From Fidelibacterota bacterium (GTDB taxonomy: Bacteria > Bipolaricaulota > Bipolaricaulia > Bipolaricaulales > Bipolaricaulaceae): a DNA stretch of 6,337 nt. Of the stretch, positions 1 through 6,337 are shown piece after piece (the first letter of the stretch is position 1; every line of letters begins with the position of its first letter). The stretch spans positions 1 to 6,337 of the forward strand of contig JAJRVI010000117.1 in assembly GCA_024277405.1 (NCBI GenBank), written 5' to 3'. The notes below the pieces were generated by a model. It had not been told where the DNA came from, made no database searches, and saw nothing but the letters and a program-made list of their open reading frames with translations. A program made the translations under genes and the position numbers.

Positions 1-2150
<2,150 letters not shown>

Positions 2151-2184
2151 CGCGGGACCACTCTAAAACCGGGCGGAGGCGCTT

Positions 2185-2790
2185 TCAAGGGATCACCCCG
2201 AGCTCCTGGAGGCAATCGAGGACGGGGGGAGGGGGATCGGAGAGGAGCCAGCCCACCCGCACCCAGAGCCCGGGGATCACGACGGAACGGTGGGTGCCCT
2301 CGTCGGGGAACACGGGGATGAACCGGCCCTCCTTCCGCTGGAAGAGGCGGACCTCGTCCCTCTCGGGGTCCACGATCCAGTACTCTCCCACCCCGCCGAG
2401 CTCGTACTCGGCGAGCTTCTCCCCGTAGTCCCTCAGGCGCGACTCCTCGGAGACCACCTCCACCACCAGGTCCGCGGGCCCGTCCAGGTGGGTCTCTCGC
2501 AGGCGGCCGAGGTTCTCTTTTTTGACGAAGAGGACGTCGGGCTCCCGCCCCCGCCTGAGCGGCCCGAGGTACATCTGGAACGGGGCGTCCAGTACCACCC
2601 CGAGGGCCTTGGCCCGGACGTAGTTGTACAGAAGCTGGTAGATAAAGCCCTTGATCTCCTGATGCCTCCGCGATGCGGGCGAGTACATCACCACCTCTCC
2701 GTCGACCCACTCCGCCAAGGTGTCCTCGTCGCACCAGGCGAGGAACTCCTCGTAACTCATCCTCTTGGTGACCACATCCCGTTCTCCCAT
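2185..2790 (-). CDS. Uma2 family (DUF820) PD-(D/E)XK nuclease-like protein
   Basis: The 201-residue protein belongs to the Uma2/DUF820 family of putative restriction-like endonucleases, whose cellular role is largely unknown. It has the family layout: MSYEEFLAW (11-19), a WVDGEVVMYSPAS strand (28-40) with H43, REPDVLFV (82-89, with presumed metal ligand D85), ADLVVEVVSEES (106-117, with E111), D121 and K125 in RLRDYGEKLAEYE, and GVGEYWIVDPERDEVRLF (133-150). All positions expected for the PD-(D/E)XK core are present, so the fold looks intact. ATG 2790 is preferred over the in-frame GTG at 2796 because AAAGGGA sits 7 bases upstream of the ATG. That site overlaps the stop codon of the radical SAM gene, leaving 12 bases between the genes and suggesting coupled translation. 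Families like this often occur in many copies per genome. No partner toxin or methylase is visible here. Confidence 0.92.
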   Translation of the reverse strand: MGERDVVTKRMSYEEFLAWCDEDTLAEWVDGEVVMYSPASRRHQEIKGFIYQLLYNYVRAKALGVVLDAPFQMYLGPLRRGREPDVLFVKKENLGRLRETHLDGPADLVVEVVSEESRLRDYGEKLAEYELGGVGEYWIVDPERDEVRLFQRKEGRFIPVFPDEGTHRSVVIPGLWVRVGWLLSDPPPPVLDCLQELGVIP

Positions 2791-2797
2791 GATCACA

Positions 2798-2804
2798 TCC
2801 CTTT
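2798..2804 (-). promoter_or_regulatory. Ribosome binding site of the Uma2 gene
   Basis: On the minus strand AAAGGGA ends 7 bases before ATG 2790. It overlaps the TAA stop of the radical SAM gene (2803-2805). It decides the Uma2 start in favour of 2790, because it would lie only 1 base from the alternative GTG at 2796. Confidence 0.7.
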
Positions 2805-3654
2805 ATAATCCGGATAAGGCACGGCGCAACCTCCCCGCCCAACGGGGCACGGGCTCGGCGGGGATCCCCTCCCGGGCGAAGAGCTCGATGAGGTCCCGGG
2901 CCATGTCGATGAAGAAACCGTCCGAGAGGGCGTGGTCCAAGCCGTGGGTGTGATATAGATCACGCACGCGCCAGGGGTAGTTCATCCGGTCGAGGATCAC
3001 CCGGTCCACCGCTCCCGAGAGCATCCCCACCAGCCGCTCGGGGTCCATGGGGAGGATCGGGCCCACGAACGCATACGTCCTGAGGCCGGCGCGCCTCAGC
3101 TCCCGCAGCGCCTCCACCCTCTCCGGGATCGACGGGGCCCTCGGCTCGAAGATCGTCCGGATATCCTCGGAATCGGTGGTTACGGTGAGCCCCACCTCCG
3201 TCCCCAGCGCCGCCAGCAGGTCCATGTCCCGCAGGACCAGGGGCGATTTCGTCAGGACCCGGAGCGAGAGCCGGTCCGTGATCCCTGCCTCGCGGAAAGT
3301 CTCGAGGATCCGGCGCGTGAGCCCCCACTCCCGCTCCGGGGGTTGATATGGATCGGTGGAGATCCCGATCACCACCGTCCCCGGCCGGGCCCGCGGGAGC
3401 TCACGCCGCAGGAGCTCCGGGGCGTTGGCCTTGGCCTCCACGAACGTCCCCCACTGACGGCCCCTCGCCCGGATGTGCGGCATCCGGGCGACGTAACAAT
3501 AGCGGCATCCGTGGACACAGCCCACGTAGGGGTTGAGGGAGTAATCCACCCCCGGGATCTTGGAGGGCGTGAGGATGGTCTTGGCCTCGATGCCCGTTAC
3601 CCGCATCCCGATACCCATGATAGCCGCGCCCGAACTTGGCCGATCGACGTCCAT
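2803..3654 (-). CDS. SplB-like radical SAM protein (COG1533 type)
   Basis: This 283-residue radical SAM protein is of the spore-photoproduct-lyase-like (SplB/COG1533) type. The iron-sulfur motif is GCVHGCRYCYV, with C46, C50 and C53 in CX3CX2C spacing. Other family hallmarks are LTPSKIPGVDYSLNPY (28-43), FVEAKANAPELL (71-82), GISTDPYQPPE (97-107), LTKSPLVLRDMDLL (134-147), a TVTTDSEDI strand (157-165) and FVGPILPM (196-203). These three cysteines are the only ones in the protein. The extra hydrogen-donor cysteine of genuine spore photoproduct lyases is therefore absent, and DNA photoproduct repair should not be assumed; the substrate is unknown. ATG 3654 has AGGGGA 9 bases upstream. In-frame ATGs at 3618 and 3606 are possible alternatives, since conservation begins only around residue 18. 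It is the first gene of the apparent radical SAM-Uma2-SecA unit. Confidence 0.92.
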   Translation of the reverse strand: MDVDRPSSGAAIMGIGMRVTGIEAKTILTPSKIPGVDYSLNPYVGCVHGCRYCYVARMPHIRARGRQWGTFVEAKANAPELLRRELPRARPGTVVIGISTDPYQPPEREWGLTRRILETFREAGITDRLSLRVLTKSPLVLRDMDLLAALGTEVGLTVTTDSEDIRTIFEPRAPSIPERVEALRELRRAGLRTYAFVGPILPMDPERLVGMLSGAVDRVILDRMNYPWRVRDLYHTHGLDHALSDGFFIDMARDLIELFAREGIPAEPVPRWAGRLRRALSGL

Positions 3655-3663
3655 CCCCTAAAG

Positions 3664-3674
3664 TCCCCTGGGGA
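3664..3674. promoter_or_regulatory. Palindrome in the 19-base divergent gap (RBS of the radical SAM gene on the minus strand)
   Basis: TCCCCTGGGGA is an 11-base inverted repeat around one central base. Read on the minus strand, it supplies AGGGGA 9 bases before ATG 3654. Read on the plus strand, its GGGG directly abuts ATG 3674, which is too close to act as a normal Shine-Dalgarno. No convincing -10/-35 pair was found in the gap or just inside either gene. Confidence 0.45.
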
Positions 3675-4204
3675 TGAGCTGGGGAAGCGTCGTCGTCGTG
3701 GCGTTGATCGTCGTCCTCCTGGGGGCCATCCTGACCTCCCCCCTCGAGGAGGTCCCCGGGGCGGGGAGGTTCGCGATCGTGGGGGAACGCGCCCCGGACT
3801 TCACCCTCTCGGGGACGCAGGGGACCTGGAGCTTACGGGATCACCTGGGGACGCCGCTCATCATCACCTTCTGGACCACGTGGTGTGCCGCCTGTAAGCG
3901 CGACCTCGACATCCTGGCGGAGTTCCAGCGCCGCTACGGTGGGGAGTACGGGGTGGTGGGCGTCTGTCCCGAGTACTGGGGCCAGGTGCCGGACGTCCTC
4001 CGGGATCATCCCGTGGACTTCCCCGTCCTCTATGATCCCGGGGAGCGGGTGACGTGGGAATACGAGCGGCTAGAACACACGCGGTATCCGTTCACCGTCT
4101 TCGTCGATGGGTCGGGCGTGGTCCGCTGCGTGTGGGCTTATGCCTTTAAGGACCTCGCGCACCTAATGGACATCATGAAGAGGTGTGGCCTCATCGGCGG
4201 ATGA
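3674..4204 (+). CDS. Membrane-anchored TlpA/ResA-like thiol-disulfide oxidoreductase
   Basis: The 176-residue protein has an N-terminal hydrophobic segment (about 5-20) that would anchor it with the rest outside the cytoplasm. A thioredoxin-like domain of the AhpC-TSA/TlpA class follows. GERAPDFTLSGTQG (37-50) is the characteristic entry strand. TFWTTWCAAC (65-74) carries the active-site CxxC (C71, C74), and YPFTVFVD (138-145) carries the cis-proline (P139). Such proteins reduce or isomerise disulfides in exported proteins or assist cytochrome c maturation; the partner here is unknown. C98, C152 and C171 are additional cysteines. The start is uncertain. ATG 3674 has no well-spaced ribosome site, whereas the in-frame GTG at 3698 has GGGGAAG 10 bases upstream and would still keep the membrane segment. 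The TGA stop overlaps an ATG (ATGA at 4201-4204) of the next reading frame. Confidence 0.9.
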   Translation: MSWGSVVVVALIVVLLGAILTSPLEEVPGAGRFAIVGERAPDFTLSGTQGTWSLRDHLGTPLIITFWTTWCAACKRDLDILAEFQRRYGGEYGVVGVCPEYWGQVPDVLRDHPVDFPVLYDPGERVTWEYERLEHTRYPFTVFVDGSGVVRCVWAYAFKDLAHLMDIMKRCGLIGG

Positions 4205-4205
4205 T

Positions 4206-4213
4206 GGGGAGGT
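4206..4213 (+). promoter_or_regulatory. Strong ribosome binding site of the beta-helix gene
   Basis: GGGGAGGT lies 8 bases before ATG 4222, immediately after the thioredoxin stop codon. It favours 4222 over the upstream in-frame ATGs at 4201 and 4204, and it places a clean signal peptide at the very start of the protein. Confidence 0.75.
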
Positions 4214-4221
4214 GGGTACGG

Positions 4222-4488
4222 ATGCGGGGAACGTTTGCCCTCGCGATTTCCCTTTGTGCGGCCGCGGGCGGCATCGCCGCCACCATACGGGTACCGGGGG
4301 ATTTCCCCACCCTGGAGGAAGCCATCGCCGCCTCACGCGCGGGCGATGTGATCGAGATTGGGGCGGGGCACTATGAAATAGGGGGCCTGCTGTGGATAGA
4401 TCACGACCTCGTCCTCCGCGGTATCGACCGCCCGGTGGTGAAGGGCCTGCTCATCTCCCTCGAGGGAGGGGAGGTGGTGCTAGTTTGA
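4222..4488 (+). pseudogene. Secreted parallel beta-helix protein, N-terminal fragment truncated at a composition break
   Basis: The frame encodes 88 residues. Residues 1-20 form a probable signal peptide (a short start, hydrophobic TFALAISLCAAAGGIAA, cleavage near A20). No proper lipobox precedes C12. The mature part opens with TIRVPGDFPTLEEAI (21-35), AGDVIEIGAGHYEI and LVLRGIDRPVV, the usual first coil of right-handed parallel beta-helix (pectate lyase/NosD-like) proteins. Such proteins normally run for several hundred residues, but this one stops after one to two coils, at TGA 4486. The GC-rich composition ends at the same place. I therefore read it as a broken 5' gene fragment, although a very short real protein cannot be excluded. 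It directly follows the thioredoxin gene and was probably co-transcribed with it. What the intact protein bound or cleaved is not evident. Confidence 0.7.
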
Positions 4489-4500
4489 CCGAATGTAGAA
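4484..4500. other. Abrupt GC-rich to AT-rich junction
   Basis: Left of about 4485 the sequence is GC-rich with GC-ending codons. Right of about 4489 it becomes AT-rich without a gradient and stays so to the window end. The junction coincides with the premature stop of the beta-helix frame. No transposase, tRNA gene, attachment-like site or convincing terminal inverted repeat is visible at this edge, so the sequence does not show how the two parts were joined. A true insertion boundary and an assembly join are both possible. Confidence 0.75.
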
Positions 4501-4506
4501 CGTTTG

Positions 4507-4520
4507 TCCAAGTTTTTGGA
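4507..4520. repeat. Small inverted repeat in the convergent gap
   Basis: TCCAA at 4507-4511 and TTGGA at 4516-4520 can pair as a 5-base stem with a 4-base loop, about 25 bases after the stop codon of the minus-strand gene. It lies between convergent genes, where a terminator would be expected. The stem is short and AT-containing, and no T-run follows on either strand, so a terminator role is weakly supported. The rest of the 4489-4544 gap holds nothing else recognisable. Confidence 0.25.
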
Positions 4521-4544
4521 TGGCAATACTAAATATGCCGATTG

Positions 4545-6337
4545 TCACTCATCCAAGAGTCCGCTGAGCCCATAAAACCCAACTCCATGTACCCGCAGTT
4601 CCCCCTCCTGAGCTTGGGGATACAAAAATAAACCTGCCAAATGCGACAGGCCTTGCTCATCCAATAATCGACCACATTGCTCACTGCCAGAAGTACGACC
4701 AAAGCTTGTGAAAGGGATGAAGAATTTTTTCCTGTTTTGCTCAACAAGAAGGACTTCCTCGGTCCAAACGGTATTCCATCCGTCACAATGGTGGTCGTAG
4801 TTCGCTAACTTCACCTTTACCATAAGAGAACGGTCTGCTGAAAGCTCTAGATACAAACCTTTAAATAAATGTGCATCGAAGTCGTTCAAATCAGCCGCAA
4901 GAAAAGATTCTTCTGCTTCTTGAAATGTAAAAGATACCAAAGCGCCGGCTCCTGATTTAACAATCTTAACATGCCCGGTATCATCATAATCGGAATTTGA
5001 TTCAGTCAGCCCGCTCTTACCGGTCGGCCACCGCCCTGTCCAATCAGAGATACAAGCACCAATATCGCTGTCTGAGACACATAACAAAGAAAGAGCCGTT
5101 ATTGGGTATTTAAGCATATAAACAGTAGAAACCCCATTGCGTTTATTGGAATCTCTACCAACGACGTAAATGCATTCATCTCCTAGGTGAAATCCAAGGA
5201 AGGTTCCGCAACTTTTCCCGTTGCAATTTAACATTTTTGACAAATCACCCACGTAATTAAGCTGAAGTACCCCCGACGACCAGTTTAATCTATAGAGTTT
5301 TCCCGTACCCCACTGCATTGTATAAAGTTCGTTGTTATAAAATTCAAGTCCCACAACTTCCAATTCCTCGGTGGCTTCAGTACTAAATATAATTGGGCTT
5401 TGGAAGAGCACCGAGTGAGATGCAAAGTTGTAGATTACAAATAATTCTGTGGCATCTTTCCAACCTAGCATATATAGCAAATTTCCTCGTTTTTCAAGCC
5501 CAGCGAGTTCACGACTTGAAAAAGTGTTGCTTGGAATAGGAATCACAGCGGTAGACAAGTTGTGCACCAAGTCATATGACAAAACGCCATCCAAACTGTC
5601 GTTTAAACCAGCAAAGAGTGTATCCCCTTCTATTACCAAATCGCAGATTCTAGGTCTAATAATACCAACCACCCTCACACTTTGCGCAGATGGATCGACA
5701 GAATAAAGGGCACCAGACTCCCAGTCGTTTACGAGGAATTGTCTCTTATATGTTTCAACTCCATGCAAAGTCCGGCCAAATGACACTTGGGCAACGTCCC
5801 ACTCCGCAGATACAGGAATTGCTACGCTCATTGAACCATCATGGTCATGCTGAAGAGATACATCAATAGCTTGCCTTTGTTCTCGCTGCCTTCCTTCATC
5901 CTGCCGCTGTTCCTCATGCGTATTTTGTGGCTTTTTCTGTTTCAACGGGGTTTGCGTTTCAGAAAGAAACTTTAATATCGTGATTAGAAAATCATCGTTC
6001 TTGTGTTGATGAAAGGCATCATCACCCAGGACGACAAGCCGTCCAGCGCCTTTTTGAGCAACTGCTAGGAAGGTTATTGGTTGCTTATACCCACTTACAT
6101 ATGTTCCCTGAAGCTGTATATGTACATCATCCCTGTCCTCGATGATAAGGCCCTCCCCCCAGTTACTGCGGTATAAAGTTGAAAATTTTTCTACTTGGGC
6201 CATTTGTCCCGATGTAAATCGACGCGAAGGATCCAAACGGATCCCAAAGGAGTTCAAGAGAGCAGCAAACTTTGGAGGAGGACCATATCCATAATCGCCG
6301 AAAAGGATCACCGTTCCTCCATTGTCGAGGTATTGCA
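4545..6337 (-). CDS. Multidomain protein: GATase-like domain end, linker, beta-propeller-like region, CIA30/CBM-like domain (N-terminus outside window)
   Basis: The frame is open at the right edge, so the true start lies beyond it; 596 residues are visible, counted here from the codon at 6335-6333. Residues 1-125 (QYLDNGGTVILFGDYGYG through GAGRLVVLGDDAF to ITILKFL) look like the end of a DUF4350/GATase-like fold. Residues about 127-168 are a charged Q/E/R-rich linker with EQRQ twice. Residues about 169-423 repeat short strand patterns such as GALYSVDP, GNLLYMLGW, NELYTMQWGTGKLYRLNW and CIYVVGRDS, suggesting a beta-propeller. Residues about 429-596 (KGLYLELSADRSLMVKV, FFIPFTSFGR, ELRVHGVGFYG) resemble a CIA30/CBM11-like jelly roll. 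This layout suggests an exported or cell-surface binding protein, but no signal peptide is visible and the function is unknown. Its codon use is AT-rich, unlike the genes to the left, yet the frame is intact. The GTG at 6311 is internal, because the preceding codons continue the same domain. Confidence 0.8.
   Translation of the reverse strand, partial: QYLDNGGTVILFGDYGYGPPPKFAALLNSFGIRLDPSRRFTSGQMAQVEKFSTLYRSNWGEGLIIEDRDDVHIQLQGTYVSGYKQPITFLAVAQKGAGRLVVLGDDAFHQHKNDDFLITILKFLSETQTPLKQKKPQNTHEEQRQDEGRQREQRQAIDVSLQHDHDGSMSVAIPVSAEWDVAQVSFGRTLHGVETYKRQFLVNDWESGALYSVDPSAQSVRVVGIIRPRICDLVIEGDTLFAGLNDSLDGVLSYDLVHNLSTAVIPIPSNTFSSRELAGLEKRGNLLYMLGWKDATELFVIYNFASHSVLFQSPIIFSTEATEELEVVGLEFYNNELYTMQWGTGKLYRLNWSSGVLQLNYVGDLSKMLNCNGKSCGTFLGFHLGDECIYVVGRDSNKRNGVSTVYMLKYPITALSLLCVSDSDIGACISDWTGRWPTGKSGLTESNSDYDDTGHVKIVKSGAGALVSFTFQEAEESFLAADLNDFDAHLFKGLYLELSADRSLMVKVKLANYDHHCDGWNTVWTEEVLLVEQNRKKFFIPFTSFGRTSGSEQCGRLLDEQGLSHLAGLFLYPQAQEGELRVHGVGFYGLSGLLDE

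Noticed and set aside
2151..2184. Possible terminator between the Uma2 gene and secA.
   Set aside because: No stable hairpin forms before the short TTTT run on the minus strand, so read-through into secA is more likely.
2290..2808. A 172-codon plus-strand frame opposite the Uma2 gene.
   Set aside because: It is antisense to a clear gene and has no recognisable domain.
2805..2820. ATCCGGAT palindrome with flanking TTAT/ATAA near the Uma2 start, considered as an internal promoter or operator.
   Set aside because: There is no -35 element at a suitable distance, and the bases are explained by the end of the radical SAM gene and the Uma2 ribosome site.
4483..4509. Imperfect direct repeat GTTTGACC / GTTTGTCC at the composition break, considered as a target-site or attachment-type repeat.
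   Set aside because: It is only 8 bases with one mismatch, both copies lie on the same side of the AT-rich part, and no mobility gene accompanies it, so chance is sufficient.

Overview
The window has two compositionally different parts. Positions 1 to about 4485 are GC-rich: one sampled 60-base line has 40 G/C, about 67%. Codon use there strongly favours C/G third positions. From about 4489 to the right edge the DNA is much more AT-rich: two sampled lines have 21 and 22 G/C of 60, about 36%. The GC-rich part looks like bacterial chromosome, because it carries secA. A Uma2-family nuclease, a SplB-like radical SAM protein and a secreted beta-helix protein together would fit an uncultivated GC-rich, possibly thermophilic lineage such as Bipolaricaulota, Armatimonadota or Chloroflexota. 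That placement is a guess and the sequence does not settle it.

On the minus strand, from right to left, three genes lie closely spaced: a SplB-like radical SAM protein (2803-3654), a Uma2-family PD-(D/E)XK protein (2185-2790) and SecA (start at 2150, C-terminal end cut off by the left edge). Gaps of 12 and 34 bases suggest one transcription unit. On the plus strand, divergent from it with only 19 bases between start codons, is a membrane-anchored TlpA/ResA-like thioredoxin (3674-4204). It is followed at once by the start of a secreted parallel beta-helix protein (4222-4488).

The beta-helix reading frame ends after 88 codons, exactly where the GC-rich composition stops. Beyond a 56-base gap, the AT-rich part holds one long minus-strand gene (4545 to beyond 6337). 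It encodes the end of a GATase-like domain, a Q/E/R-rich linker, a beta-propeller-like region and a C-terminal jelly-roll domain resembling CIA30/CBM modules. It converges on the thioredoxin/beta-helix pair.

The main point to resolve is the junction near 4486: a horizontally acquired segment that broke the beta-helix gene, or a false assembly join. No tRNA, rRNA, CRISPR array or recognisable insertion-sequence gene was seen.
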